Source: Ceraceosorus guamensis
Taxonomy: Eukaryota; Basidiomycota; Exobasidiomycetes; Ceraceosorales; Ceraceosoraceae
DNA length: 64,000 bases
NCBI RefSeq assembly: GCF_003144195.1
Contig: NW_020290025.1
Location: 124,001-188,000 of the forward strand
Direction: 5' to 3'
Positions 37,201 to 50,308 of this stretch are shown piece after piece; within the stretch, counting starts at the first letter, position 1; the number at the start of each line of letters is the position of its first letter. A model generated the notes under the pieces. It was given only the letters and a program-made list of their open reading frames with translations. It searched no databases and was not told where the DNA came from. A program made the position numbers and the translations under genes.

Positions 37201-37628
37201 CAGGAGTGAATCAATCTTCGTCATCTTACACTTTCCCCACGAATGGCGGCGGTCGCGAAGCCTCCTCTAATCATCAGCAGTCGGGACATCAGCAACAGCA
37301 ACAGCAGGCTACTGGGCTTGAACTCTTGGCAAGTCAGGTGGAAAGCTCGCCTCGGGCTCCCCACGTTGCACCATGGGATCCCGAGGCTGGCGTCTCAGCT
37401 GCGAGTGCTGAGCAGCCCACCGACGCGACTATTCAACCAGAGCAGTGGCAGCAAGGTAGCGATAGTGCAGCAGGCTCGCAACTCTCTGGCTGGCAACACA
37501 CTTCTGGCTTGTTAGAAGGCAATCCTGCTCCAGCGCCCAATCTTGCAGTCGGAAGCTCGTTGAGGGACTGGCAGGCTTCCTGGCGCTCGCTCGAAGCTCT
37601 CGTGGAACAGATTCTAGCTGCAAATTAA
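34206..37628 (+). CDS. Zn2Cys6 fungal transcription factor
   Basis: Nuclear DNA-binding regulator. Three exons are inferred: 34206-35020, 35082-36500 and 36560-37628, giving 1100 residues. The ATG at 34206 (MSAPLSSAQ) is the first true ATG in frame; the upstream extension begins only with GTG. The zinc cluster at about residues 203-232 reads CLECRARKQKCDRQRPRCGGC with a further Cys, the C6 pattern. Before it is a basic KAKRARPSGK stretch and an alanine run; after it an acidic helix (RVEEIRRREEEAEMQ). The central part (PFLDAYRANVEPLCNAVIVD; HLAELHLQFASSCFATTVRFAHAAGLHRD) resembles the fungal-specific middle homology region. The C-terminal quarter is Gln/Ser-rich with a QQQQQ-type run, a likely activation region. 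The target genes cannot be inferred from neighbours. Confidence 0.93.
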
Positions 37629-40286
37629 CATTCATGGTGATGCTTTGTACGCGCTGTGCGCGCCGTGCACACCATTTTCCTCGCCTGTAAGAAATCTCTG
37701 GGAAGCTCTACTTTAAACTACTTTCACACCTCTACGTTTCTTCAGCCCTTTGTTTCTTGCTTCTTGTTGTAGCAAATAATGTGATGAGTGGGTGGCACCT
37801 GGTTGCAATCAAGCGAAACAATGGAACATCTGTATCGAGCTTGGGGCTACTCTGTCAGCGCGGCGCACTGCCTGCCTTTTGACTTTGCCTGGTGGACATG
37901 TGCTGACATCCAGGATCCCGTCGGTGGACCTGCTGCTCAAGAGCGACGAGAACAGCAAGTATGGACTCAGCTTGCTGTGGCAGTGTGGTCGCTTGTCTGG
38001 CGTCTTGACGGGAGCGCTGCTATCTATTAGAGCTACTACCGAACTGAAAGCTTTCGCGATAGTCGAGAGAGTCAGAGTGTCGAGAATGTTTGTAAAAGCC
38101 GTGGCGTTCACAGCGCACGCCTGATCTCGGACGCGCACCAGCACCAGGTCGATTCCTGACCACGCGCATTCACGACAGCACAGCGATATCGTTCATCGAC
38201 TCACGACTCTTCCGGCCGTGGGCCTGCATCGCCATGCAAGTCGGATCCGAGACCACGAGGTCCGCATCGGACGTGCAGCACGCGCGCAGGACCGCCGCGC
38301 GAGCAAGCATTGACAGAATAAGGCTCGCGCGCACAGCAGCAGCATCCCCCCCAGCAAACGCGCGACGCTTGGCCGCGTCCAGAAGGCGGGGCTGCTGGCT
38401 GTGCGTAGCTGCGTGCTCTCGGCGGAGTAGGGAAAAGCGACCATGTGATCGGTTGCCTTGGTGCATGAGATGGACAGCCACGAGTCTTTCATTGTGCCAG
38501 CAAAGCAACCAAGACTCAAATCGCCACGTTTCCCGACCTGCCGTCGTGGGTAGGTACCCAGCTGTCTGGGTATATGGAAATGCATACCCAAGAGAATGCT
38601 GAAAGAACGGTCGAGTCGTTCGGCTCGTCTGATTCGCGGTCTGCTGAATGGACACCAAAGCCTCACTTGGCGAGAACTTGCCTGAACCTCGGGGCAAAAG
38701 CAGGCACGGAGAACGCGGCTAAAGGGCCCCAACTCTTTCCGCGTGCGTCTGGTCGGGCTAGAAATCTCGAATCGCGCTATGAAGGTCGACGCGTAAGACC
38801 CGCACTCACAATCTTGAATCAAGAATGAGGCGAACGAGTCGTGCTCACTGGCGGGCTCACGCTGATATGACTTTGTAAGCACTCACACTGAAGTGCTCGA
38901 AAGGACCGCGCATCCTTCGGTCGCGAAGGTTGCGCACCACATCCGAATCCTTTGAAGTCTCGCATATAGGAGCTTTCAGTCAGAGTCTGCTTCCGTATCG
39001 ATCGATTGGTGTGAAATTTGGATTGCGCAACCACCTCGGATTGCTGCCGCTGCAGGCTGAATGAGGCGCAATTTAAGCAGCCTGCGCGTTCATGCACGCC
39101 ATCCAAACTCGGGGTTAGAAAGGGGACTTCAGGACAAACTCAATAATAATTTTCGTCGTCTAAATGAGCAGTCAAGAGTGAAAGGGTTTTCGAGACGAGA
39201 CATCTTTACACCCCAATATTGCTCTGATTTGAGCAGCAACAGGCATGAAGCGAGCGCTCTCTCAGCTAAGGAGAAGGACTAATCAAGAGTTGCGATTCAG
39301 ATCGCGAATCGAGAATCACGAATGTTGAATCCGGAAGCGTGGCTGGCTATGCTGTATGTCTAGGCGCCGAAGCGCTTTCAAAGGAGCGTCGCCCGTGCTG
39401 CGCATAAATACTGGGTGCATGCTGGGTGGAGCTTCGCAAGCATCAGTGCCTGCCTGCTGCATGATGGCTGTATACCCACGGCAGTTCCTATACACGAACC
39501 ACTAACCCGACAGCGTGGAGCGTGCATATATGTCAATGGTGAATAGGTACCGGTACAGACAAAGTCGTGGGCACCGCACCGCACAGTTCCTAGCGCATCC
39601 CTCCAATTGTCATCGAGATCCCAACATCGTTGTGAGGGTGGCTTCGATCACCTCTCGACAAAGCGCGATGGACGCCGCCCTTTGACTTTTTGCATCTACC
39701 TCGGCATCACCGCGCCAGTCGCACCTGCACGCTTCCGCAGTCCAACAACCCGCCCTACCGCTTGGGTGCTCTGGAGCAGGCGACAAGCAATCCACCAAGG
39801 ACCAGAGGCTGAGGTGCATCTGCTGGCACCTGTACCACGCACAGCGCTACCTCTTTTCACTCGACCTGACAAGGGTGACTAGAAAGAGAAGCGCAGGGCT
39901 CGACAGGTCTGCTTTGTCCGCTTGCGTCACAGCGCTCTCATCAACTCCAGTCCCTTCGGACGGCAGGCAAATCACATTTTATACTACAACGACGACTGTG
40001 TAGGCGCTCCTCATATTATCAGAACGTCCCGCTGCACTGTTGAAGCCCTTTACCTATGGAGAGGCATGTCGGCACGAGCTCTTGGATATGCACAATCAAG
40101 CCTCATCGCCCACACCAACCTACCAATCGACCACTTCGCACACCTCTGCCTCGTCTCATTGCACAGCAGATCCTTCTGCGGTAGCTCTTGCCTGTCAAGG
40201 CCGCTGCCGTCACTCATTCAGTAGTGAGGACTCCATCTACTTGCGCTTGAGGGTGCTGCAGGCTAGCTTCCGCGCCCTGTGCGGCC
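37629..40286. other. Long intergenic region upstream of the kinase
   Basis: About 2.7 kb holding the 3' flank of the transcription factor and the 5' region of the kinase. A run of GATTCAGATCGCGAATCGAG-like words lies near 39285-39325. Two overlapping minus-strand frames at 38170-38882 are long but unconvincing. No RNA gene was seen. Confidence 0.5.
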
Positions 40287-43200
40287 ATGAGCTGGTCGGG
40301 AGCTGATGCGCCCAGCTGGAGGCAACCTAGACCGCCACCATCGACCTCCTTGAACTCCAGACCAGAGCAGACCACCTCAGTGGCTGCTCCTCAAACGATA
40401 AATGGAGCTAGCGCATCTCGCAGTAGGCCTTCTGAGTCACATACTAGCGTGACTGGAGAGGTGCCTCATGGCATGCCCGCCTCTCACAGCCCAACGAAGG
40501 CGGGCTGGAGGTTCAAAGACAGGGGCGGGCATAAGGACAGTGACAATTGGCGGGCACATCCCTCCCCATCCCGGCTAGGCTTGGCGTCGGAATCAGCTAA
40601 TTCCTTGGGTGATTCGGCAGGCGTCGGTGTTGGCTCTCCACCTAAGGCAAGGCAACCACGCCTTGGTCCTCCTGTAGGGTCAGCTGCACCTGCCACACCC
40701 CTGAATCCGCTTTTGATACGCGGCGAGACCTCCGGACCACAATCAGGGAGCGCATCTGAAGCTAGGGTCAGACCTCTTGCCCATCCTTCTTTGACGCCTC
40801 GCTTGGGGGGCGAGAATTGGGCTCTGACACCTAGCAGCTCTTTGCCGAGCCTGCCAGGCAGTCCGCGAACTCGTAGCTTAGAGAATAGCGTAGAGTCGCT
40901 CAAGGGTCCTGATAGCACGAGCTCTTCAGTCAAAGGTGGCGATGGCAGGCCGAACGTCATGCTGTCCAATGGACCGACTCCCGACGCGCGCCCTCCTTCG
41001 AGAAACTTGGAGGCTGCTCGCGCGCAATTGCAGCAGCGCACAGAGGCAGCGTCTTCAGCACTGGGTGGAAAAGACCCAAACGCTGTTTCTGCCTTTGGAT
41101 ACTCCTACTTACCGCGTCAAGGTTCTTCTACGCAGTCACCCAAGGGATCACTCCTCTCGCTTGCTAACGAATCTGCATCCAACTTCTCCTTTGTGCATCC
41201 CTCAAGCTCCGTTGCCCCCTCAGCACAGCTATCATTGCTATCCCCTCGAGCTCCGCAGATTGCGACTCCACCCCTCGGAGCGGCCCGGCGCGGCTCCACT
41301 ACTTCCAACAACTCGCCCACCTCGGCTCTGAATGGAAGACCAAGCCCAAACTCGGTGCTTCATTCTCGTCATTCTTCTGGCGCCATGCCAGATGGCACGT
41401 ACTCGCCAGCGGGCACAACGTATTCCACGTCTTCGCACAGTAACGATGCTCAGCCCCGACGCTTGTACCGGCCTCCACATTTGCGCAATCGCAGCTCGGC
41501 TCATAGTCTTCGTCCGACGGTCGCTCACTATGACCGCGTCCGCACTCCAAGCCTAAGGGGACAATCGCGCTCGCCAGAGCCGGGCTTGGCGTCGAGCAGA
41601 TCTGGTAGTCGTCCCCCCAGCACCATACCGCTCAGTCCAATCAGCAACCTATCGGAGTCCATGGGTGGTCTCGACGTTGTCAGTCGTCGTCGGATGGGCA
41701 GCATAGGCAGCTTCTCTCGACTCACAGGTGCGGACACAAATAGTGATCAGAGACCCTCGGATTCGCTCACCCTAGGAGACATTCTCGCCACCCGACTGGC
41801 CCAGACAGGCTTCGAAGACTCAGAGATAGCCCCCTCGCATCCTGCGGATTTGACCATTGTCGGTCCCGCTGCACCGAACAGCGAGCATGAGGACGAGGAA
41901 GCCGATGACGTCAGCTTGAATGCTGAAGATATGATGGCCATGAGCGAGCGAAGTATCACGGACAGATACTGCTTCTCGCGCGATCCCAGCTCTTCTCACG
42001 CCCTTCCACCGGTCGACATCTTTGAAATTGGCGATCGCTTGGGACCCGGCATGCTCCATGACGGTCAGCGCATTAGGATAGCAGAAACGAGTGATGGTTT
42101 CCGGGCTCAATCTCGCGACGTTACGGGAAGCCAGCTCGAGGTTGTACGCAAGCTCGGGGAAGGCTCATATGCTACTGTGTACCTCGTGGAGGAGGTTGCT
42201 CCGCTTCCTTTACGCGAGGTGGAAAACGAGGACGCTGCTGACTTCAGCAATGACAAGGAGTATTCGGGACTTTCGAGAAGCATTCCCATCAAAACGAGCG
42301 CTCCTGCGCAGCCTCAGGATCCCGAAGACGACACTTACAGCCGGACGCTGCGTGCCAGCGACCTTGTTGCGGAAGGCAGACTGCGTCCGCGAGAACACGC
42401 AGATCCTCTTGAGCATCCTGTGCTGGGGCGGCAATTCGCCCTCAAATGCCTATGCAAGCGCGATCTCAACGAGGAGAGTCTGGAAATTCAGCGGCTAGAG
42501 GTAAGGAATCGTGGATGGCAGAGCTCGTAAATTTCACGGTCCACTCACGTTGGATTCCTTCCCTTGACATGCAGGCCACAATTCACCAATCCATTCCTCC
42601 TCATCCGCACATTGTGACTTTGTACCGCACTTACGAGACGGACGACTGGCTGTTTCTCGTCTTGGAATACTGTCCCGGTCAAGATCTATTCTACTGGCTG
42701 GAGCAAGCTCACGATCAGGACACCTACAACCACGAGGGTCCGTCGTCCGAGCGTTCCGCCGACGGAACTTACGACCTGAGAGTCCTTACTGACAGATTGG
42801 GAGAATCTTCGGAGGAGTCAAGCTTCGGACACCTGGATGGGACTCCGCCTTCTCCTTCATTACTAGCATCGACAGCTGGCCAGCAGCTGTTGTCACGTCG
42901 GCGTTTGCGCCTGGTCAGCAGAATGTTTGGTCAGATGTGCGATGCAGTCCAATTCTGTCATGACAGAGGCATCAGCCATCGCGATCTCAAGCCAGAAAAC
43001 TTTATCGTTGAGGACAGGAGAGAGTCAGCGTCTCAGGATGAGACTCAGAGCAAAGATGGGGGCTTTGATGGGCGGCGAAGCTTGTCCCGCTCACGGAGCA
43101 CGACGAGTTTGCGCAGCTCCATAGGTTCGAGAGCCGATGCCGATGCACGTATCATCGTCAAATTGACGGACTTTGGCCTAGCTGTTGCGCAGGAGAGATG

Positions 43201-45637
43201 CGTCGACTTTGATTGCGGGAGCAAGCCGTACATGGCTTACGAATGTCACAACAACGTCGCCGATTGGTACGACCCAATGCAAGCAGACACTTGGTCACTT
43301 GGAATTGTGCTGCTTAATCTCCTCTTCCATCGCAGCCCTTTTGGTGAACCGTCTCCGCAGGGTGATCCTGCCTTTGCCTCCTTCTGTTACGATCCAGTCG
43401 CGTTTCTGACGCAGGCTTTCGAAGGCCTGACTGTTCAGGTCGCGGAGTACGTGTCGGACAACGTGCTTTGCGACGTCACCAATCCCAAACGAGACGGATC
43501 ACCGCGCCGGCGCGTGACGCCCCGAGAGCTTGGCATATGGGCACTGAAGCTGCCAGAGATGCTGTCGGCGGACAAGCGCGAGCATGGACGTTCACCTGGA
43601 GCGCGGACAGATTTGACCTCCCCTTTGGAACACTCGCGGAGTCCCCTCAATTCTGGAGCTGCTTCCCTTTTCGGCTCGCCATGGGCTACCCCATCTGGAG
43701 GCCCTTCGCTTTCGATTCACGAGAGTCTGGATGCCAACGGTTATGGTTTCTATCCGTCCCTCTTCCCTGAATATCCAAGCAACCAAGATTCGAGCAGCTT
43801 TCGCGATCAACGCCCTCAGTCTGTCCGAACACCATCTGTGATAGGGACCCCAGAGTCACTGCCATCGCCCACTTTCTCGCCGCCAAGACGGACTCTGCGC
43901 CTTCCATCTGTTTCTGAAGGCAGTCCACTTGCACGCGAAGCGGCCAGCGCAGCGGATGCCGCTCGGCCTAGGTCGCCAGCAGCAATACCACTGAAATCTG
44001 CAGAGACCGCAAATTCCGGCCCCCAGAGCCCTACTCAACTCGAGCTGCAGGTCGGGTCGCCCGAGTCGCCCGAAGATAGCAAGTCTGCGGTCAGCAAAGA
44101 AGTTCAGAGTGATGAGCTTCATTCAGAGAAGACGGATGCCGCACAGGCCGCACACGGCGAAGGAGCACATGACAGTAACGTAGAGTCGTTGAGGCCCGTG
44201 ACTGCAAGTAATCCGAAAAGAAGGAAAAGGGGAGCACGCAAGGGCCGCACGGCCGCGAAGTTGGAAAAGCAGCAACATCTCAAGAGATCTCAATCTGCCG
44301 AGAATCTGGCAAGCGGACCCGCGCAAGGCGAGCCACATCCTCGCGATGCGCTGCTGGCTGAGCTTGCTGCTGCCTCGCAGACTCTGGCGCGCGAGATGAG
44401 TCGCAACGTCAAAAAATCACAGACAGAGGACGCATCTAGTGCTCCACAGCACATGGGAGCGGGGCGACCCTCAGCTGCTGCTCGCAGCACACTTGCAAGT
44501 CGTGCTGCTCAGCATTTGCCACCGTCCTTGACAGATTTGGCGGCTCGTCCAAATCCGCCCATGTTCTTGGACAAAGTGGTGGACTCACCTGGATTAGACG
44601 CGGCCAGCGTGTACTCGAGCGTGGGCAGTCGCGCCAGCACAGCGTACACCAACTTCAGCTGGAACGATCGCGCTCGTCCTTTCTCTACGCTGAGCACAAG
44701 TACCCGCATGACTGACCAGTCCGACAGTCCAGCTGAGTCGGAGCGTCATCTGGCCAAAGACGATGACTTTGGCAGTGGAGCGCAGTGGGATTCCGCGGCC
44801 GCCCGAAGAGATCGCATCAACGCAGAGCGCGGTAGTAATGTTGCATCAACATCGCAGAGAGGCGGTCACGTCCCCTTTGTCGAAGATGCGAGAAAGTCCG
44901 AGCCATCCTCGTGGCGGGATCGGAATCCTTCCACAGCTTCTGTGGACACAACTAGTTCGGCCTCGTCTCTCATGTCAGACGCTCCAAGCAGCATCTATTC
45001 CACAACATCGGCACCTGCGGCGATTTTGGGATCTAGACGCTCCACTGGTAGCAATAGGCCTCCGTCCCGGAGCCTGCTAGGTATGACTGCCGGCCTTGAT
45101 CCCATCGCAGAGAGGAAGCGCGGCGAGAAGGCGGCAGAAGCCACCGCTGCCCGCTTGCAGCCAGCGATGGATGCATCCTATCTCCCTGCCATTTTTGGCG
45201 CCAATCCCAAGGCGGCGAAGCCCAAAGAGAGGCGCAAAGAAAGCGGGAGCAATGGCCGCCAGCCTTCTTCAATGACTTCACAGCCATACAGCTCGCCGTC
45301 TATCGACGACCGCTCCGGATATGCCGCAAATTTTGCACCGAACGTATCATCCAGATTGAGACCATCGCAGGACAGCTATACCCGTCCACCGCCTTTACGT
45401 CCTGCCCCTGCACCGGTCTCATCCCACGGCAACGCGAACGGGTCTGATGTCGACAGGCTGGTCAATACGAGAGGTGTCTCATCTGTTGCTTCGACAACCG
45501 CAGTGACCCCGATGACGACATCAGCCTCATACTCGACGCCATCTTTCGACGCAGCGCAATCTACGCAATCCCCCCCTCAGAACATCGTCAAGAGCGGCAT
45601 GTCACGATTCTTTTCGGTGCGGAACCGCAACGGCTGA
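40287..45637 (+). CDS. Ran1/SKS1/VHS1-like serine/threonine kinase
   Basis: Two exons are inferred, 40287-42500 and 42575-45637, giving 1758 residues. The kinase domain spans about 615-1066. Motifs: Gly loop GEGSYATVY, the lysine strand FALKCLCKRD, HRDLKPEN near residue 873, DFG in LTDFGLA near 937, and a GSKPYMAYE activation segment. The GSKPYMAYEC sequence and the HPHIVTLY pattern match the fungal Ran1(Pat1)/SKS1/VHS1 group, which controls nutrient response, cell cycle and, in fission yeast, entry into meiosis. The domain is stretched by a roughly 70-residue insert after the Gly loop and others before HRD and before DFG. About 600 residues of Ser/Pro-rich N-terminus and 690 residues of C-terminus are predicted disordered. 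The intron at 42501-42574 is phase 0. Confidence 0.92.
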
Positions 45638-46060
45638 TGCGCGCCTCGTGAGACTGCTGATTCCTCGCTTCGAATGCCGCGAAGGTCGAACAGCGTAGAT
45701 CAATGCCACATCCCACCCCTACTTCCCTTTTGACGTTCTCCGCAAATGTATAGTAAGCCACTAGCTCCAGACGGAATTAAGGCAAGTCAGCAATGTTAAT
45801 GCAGAGGTTGAACCCACCCGCGCAGCCTCAGGTCTACTGATCGAAAGGAGAATCTGGCGATTCTTGACCATGGCGACGAACTTTGCCAGCCACAGAGCAG
45901 CATGTATGGACTGTGCCATAGGCTAAATACAGACATTCCACGCACCTATAGTGAGTTTTCATCATGTCAAGCGCAGCGTGCATCGCGAAAGAGATTGAAT
46001 CACATTCGTGTGTCGGTGACGTGAATCATCGTATCAGAATACAGGAAGACACCACATGAT
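45638..46060. other. Convergent gap
   Basis: 3' flanks of the kinase and of the CsbD-like gene. No gene or repeat was recognised. Confidence 0.6.
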
Positions 46061-46648
46061 TTAAGTGGGCTTATTGGCAGCGCGCTGAGCGTCACCTGCC
46101 TCCTTGCGGGCGTTGCCAGCAATCTGCTCGGTCTTGTCGCCAGTGACGGCGCCCTTGACGCTTTGGATGTATCCGCCGACGGAGTCAGTGGCGCCTGAGG
46201 GATCGCAAAAGGGCACCAAAGGTGAGCATTCTGATATTGCCACTCAGCAGTGATGAGCAGGCACCCATGTGTGAACATCCACGCAAGCTTCCTGACTCCA
46301 CTGGAGGGTGGAGCTTGGTGTTGCCGGACAAGTTTATCGCCCTTCTAATCGCTCCGCGCCTTCGACAGGGAAAGACTCACCCTCGGCGTACTCCTTGGCT
46401 TGAGCTGCCTTTTGCTCAGCCTCGCCCTCAGTGCGGGTCTGGGCACCGGATGCCTTCCAGTCGTTGGAGCCGGTGAGGTTTCCTATCTGTTCAGTGACAG
46501 TGCCTGCGAGGAATGCAAGAATACACAACGCTCAATCAGTGCCGGGCTCCTCGTTTCCCGCGGCCGGAGTGCGAAGCTACTCGAAAGACGCACCTTGCAC
46601 CTGCTTGATACCTCCGGAGAGTTGGCTTGGCTGGTTGGTGTCCGACAT
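46061..46648 (-). CDS. CsbD-like / Hmp1-like small protein
   Basis: Three exons are inferred, 46648-46594, 46503-46381 and 46194-46061, giving 103 residues. The sequence has two CsbD-type units: KQVQGTVTEQIGNLTGSNDW and VKGAVTGDKTEQIAGNARKE, with an Ala/Glu/Lys-rich helix between. Fungal members of this family are annotated as stress-induced CsbD proteins or, after the Ustilago maydis protein, as mismatch and cruciform DNA recognition protein Hmp1. The true cellular role is not settled. A strong TATATATA element about 110 bases upstream and the small size fit a highly or inducibly expressed gene. Confidence 0.85.
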
Positions 46649-48276
46649 GATGAGAAGTTGTTTGATGTGTTAGTGGCTTAAGTAGCTAGCAATTCTGTTT
46701 TTCTCTCGTAGATGTGGTTGGAGACAAACAAAGCCCTGGCGAGCGAGTGATGCCTCAGGTATATATAGTTTTCTCGTCTCGGTACGTGGAAAGAGAGGAT
46801 CAAAGCACACGTTTGCTTGCTTTACGCTAGCTGCCCTCGGGCACGTCATCGTAACGTGCCATTACGCACAGCCCCAGAGCATCTGCTACATAGCTACAGC
46901 TTGCTCAATCAGGAGAACAGCAAACAGCGGCAGCGTATCTGCGGATGGAATTTGGGAGCAGCATTCACGAGTCGTGAGTGACGAGCTGCTGATGCGTGTG
47001 TGAGTGTGTGAGTGTGCCCCTGCATGGCTGCTAAGACGGGGGTCCAGCTGCACAAGCATGGCATGGATCACAGTCACGTCTGAGTCGTGAGTGTGAGTGG
47101 GCTGCATCATCAGCAGCGTGCCCACAAGCGGATTGTGGCTCGTGCATGCACGGCTGAGCCTGATGATGATTCTGGACCCCCATCACGCTCCGTCCGCCTT
47201 ATGACGTCATGCAGAATGAGAAGTTTGCTGAGCGCGCCTGCGTAGCCTGGGCCACACGTACGCGTACGCACATACAGCCAGCACACACAGCAGCAGCCAT
47301 GCATCTGCAAGCAGCTCAGCAGCCGCGGCCACTCAGCATTTTCCTCGCTCATTCACGATTTACCGCTCTGATCGATCATCAATAATCACTCGACTGGTGA
47401 CTCACACACTGAATAGCGTCGTGTGTGTGATGTGAGCGATCCGAGTCGAATACGACCCATCTCGTAGCTAGACAATCACCAACACAACGAATCTGAACTC
47501 GTGAAATGATGATGGAATGGGTGCTGAGCTCAGATCACATCGAGCATGCGTGCATCATTCACAATCGTGAATATCAGTTGTTCTAGAAGTCCGGCTTATT
47601 CCTTCGCCGCGGGCCATCTATGGAAGGCGAGACCCGATCATCAAAAAGCCGAAGCACGGCGAAGCGGCCGAGTGCCAGCTAGGTGGCTGCGGACCATGAT
47701 CGAGTCAAATTGTTGTGACTGTCTGCGATGAACGTGAGAAGAGCTGGGTCACAGCCACACCCCTACCCACCTATACCGGCGAGTCTCCTATCGCGAGGTT
47801 GAGGACGGCGGGGATCGAATCCACAAGCCTGTTTCACACCCTAGATGCGCTGCGACCAGCCACAGAGCTTAAAACGCATGCTTGCGAATCATGACCGACG
47901 TGCAACGAAGCATCACCGTACACGATTCGTATTTCACGTTCTGTTGTGCGGTGAGGACGCTTGCGCAGCGCCGAGATGTTTGCATGCTCAATATGATGAT
48001 GTACGCATCATCTTCATGCTCATCGCCGAGCTACGCGAACGAATTCGTGACGAATGTTCGAGTCCCGCCTCTGGAAGGATCTCGAATCTCATCCATGTCG
48101 TGGTTCATTGTGACGATCGAGGCTCACGTGCGGCCAGTCGTTTACTGACAAGCTCACACGCACATGTCATCACCTCACTCCGCTTCATTCAGCGTGAATC
48201 GCGTAGGTCATGTTCGCAAAGCGGAGGCGTATGCTGCGTCTACAATTCGTGTGGAGTGTACAATATGCAAGCAAGG
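46649..48276. other. Intergenic region
   Basis: Upstream of the CsbD-like gene and downstream of ARPC1. It has TCACGAGTCGTGAGT-type words near 46965-46985 and GTGAGTGTGAGTG near 47000 and 47090. A stretch at 47640-47860 shows box-A and box-B-like words, but no tRNA fold could be made. Confidence 0.5.
46760..46767 (-). promoter_or_regulatory. TATA box of the CsbD-like gene
   Basis: TATATATA about 112 bases before the ATG at 46648, in a region otherwise GC-rich. No transcript data. Confidence 0.55.
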
Positions 48277-49724
48277 TTAGGCAACTCGAATGGAAGCTAC
48301 GCCCTTCGTGAGCGCTCCAACGGACGAGGGTGCAGGAACGGTAAAGATGCACAAACGTCCATCCACACCGCTTGTACTGATCGCGCTGGCATTGTCCGCT
48401 GAGCCAGAGTAAACTCGCACGCTGGTGATGGTGTTCTGGTGGGTCGTATGCAGCTCTCCATCAGCTCCGACACCACTTCCCACGATGGCGCCCAATTGCC
48501 CCGCGACACCGCTTCCATTGCCCCCGCCAGTAACAGATGTTGCTGTACTGACACCACGAGCATCGGCAGACTTGAAGCGATTGAATGCCTCGTTGTTCAG
48601 TCGACCAGGTCCACCGACGCCAGATGGCTTGGGAGGCGGTGGGGGAGGCGCTTTGCCCCCGGCAACTGCTGCACTGTCAAGAGACTTGGCAAGACGCCAT
48701 CCAGAAGTGACGTCGCCAGTGAACAGAACAGGCTGGCAATCGTGACCGGCAGCGACAAAGGACGTGAGCGAGACGAAGCGCAAAGACACGTAGGGCAGAG
48801 TTGGACTTCTGATCACGTGGACTGCATGGGGAGGTGCTCCAGGTGCCGAAGGATGAGCGATGGTCACGGAGGAGTCGTGAGCTGCGCGAGGAGAAGCACG
48901 AGTGCTGTATGGTCAGCATCAGTCGTGTCGAACAAATGGAGAGCATTTGAGCGCAGATGACTCACCCACGAAAGCGAGCGAATCTCCATCTGGCGAGAAG
49001 CTGACATCGTGAACCCACCCGCCAGCAGGCGCCGCAAATTCTGCGCAGACCGTGCCGAAGGGCAGCCTCTCTCCCCACACAGAAGCTGCAGGTTTGTCGT
49101 CCACGCCCTTGATGAAGGCGCTGAAGACTCTCGCGCGAGCGTCAGCACTGCCAGCCGCAAGCAGTACGTTGTTGGGATGCCAATCCAGAGACAGTACAGT
49201 AGATCGCAGCGGCTTGCGGATGTGCTTAGCTACCCACCAGTCGTTGTCAGCTTCGAATGAGCAGATAGAAATGATTCTGCGTCACATCGAGATCCCAGTC
49301 AGCCTGAACGCTTTCATCGCAGTGGCATCGTGCAAGCCTTGACTCACCTAGCACCACTTGCTACGGCGAATTTGTCTTCCTTTGGGCTCCACCTCACAAA
49401 TGTTGCCGCTCTATTGAGTCTGAGCAACACCAGCGTGGGTTTCCAGACCTGCTTTCCATTCTCATCATTACCCAGACTCCAAACATATGCGTTCCTGTCC
49501 TGAGAGCAAGTCACAAGACGGTTCGATAGCGGAGCCCAATCGATGCTAGTGACTATCTTGTCGTGCTCCGTCAAGGTGCTGGTCAGGGTCCAATTGCTGC
49601 CCGTCAACGAGTAGATCTGCACCTCGTTGGAGTTGGGGCATACAGCCACTTGCGAACGGTCTGCATTGAAGGCGTGAGCGGTCAAGGGACCGAAAGAAAG
49701 ATGATGCACAATGGGGGCAGACAT
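48277..49724 (-). CDS. ARC40: Arp2/3 complex subunit 1 (ARPC1/Arc40)
   Basis: WD40 subunit of the actin-nucleating Arp2/3 complex, acting at actin patches and endocytic sites. Three exons are inferred, 49724-49348, 49276-48966 and 48881-48277, giving 430 residues (yeast Arc40 is 384). The start [20 protein letters not shown] is typical of the family. WD repeats include [50 protein letters not shown] and [19 protein letters not shown]. The splice into exon 3 restores AFVAHDSSV. The insert [15 protein letters not shown] followed by the RFKSADARG region matches the flexible proline-containing loop of ARPC1 and is longer than usual. Divergent from the BBP gene. Confidence 0.96.
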
Positions 49725-50308
49725 GATGGCGAGTGAGCGAGATCTCGAGGACTAGCAGTCTACTCGAGCGAGTAAAGGCTGACGTTGGGTGTGAGGGACG
49801 AGGTCGGAGCAGACGTCAATGCTAGCTGTGATGTGACTTGGAGTTACGTACATGGCTTGAGCGCAACATGGCGCCCGTTGCGCGCCCTGCACAGTTGTCA
49901 TGGCCACGTGGCTTGGCCCGTATAGCGGTCCCTTAATTATTGGTGCAGGTTCATCTCGCCGATTTCACCTTTCCTCGCGGCTCACCCGCACCCCAGCCCG
50001 GTGACGCCTTTTGGATTCTCGCCCATCCATTCCTGTCAGTCACCTCTTCTGCTTGGTCCGCCTTGTCTTCGAAGCCAGATTCCCGGGACGTACACCTTGG
50101 CTATCGCACCCTGGCGACACCACAGCTGCTCGGCCTGCATCCCATTGGGCCAATCTTGTCGGCCGACACCCGACTTCATAGCATAGCATTGCATTGCGAT
50201 TGCGCTGGCCGTTGTTCTGCCTCCAGGCCAACCATTCGTCGCAGCAAGTTTTAAAAGCATCCATCTGACCAAGCTTCTCTTGCACCTCTTCATCCTTCCA
50301 CGCCCACA
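49725..50308. other. Shared divergent promoter, ARPC1 and BBP
   Basis: 584 bases separate the two start codons. No convincing gene; the overlapping open frames lack similarity. The interval presumably drives both genes. Confidence 0.6.

Noticed and set aside
38170-38882. Two overlapping minus-strand open frames of 175 and 229 codons
   Set aside because: The longer frames begin at TTG or lack a sensible start, the peptides show no family pattern, and GC-rich DNA gives such frames by chance.
47640-47870. tRNA-like words (GGCCGAGTGCCAGCTAGG and GGGGATCGAATCCAC)
   Set aside because: The box-A-like and box-B-like words are too far apart and no cloverleaf with matching acceptor or T stems could be drawn on either strand.
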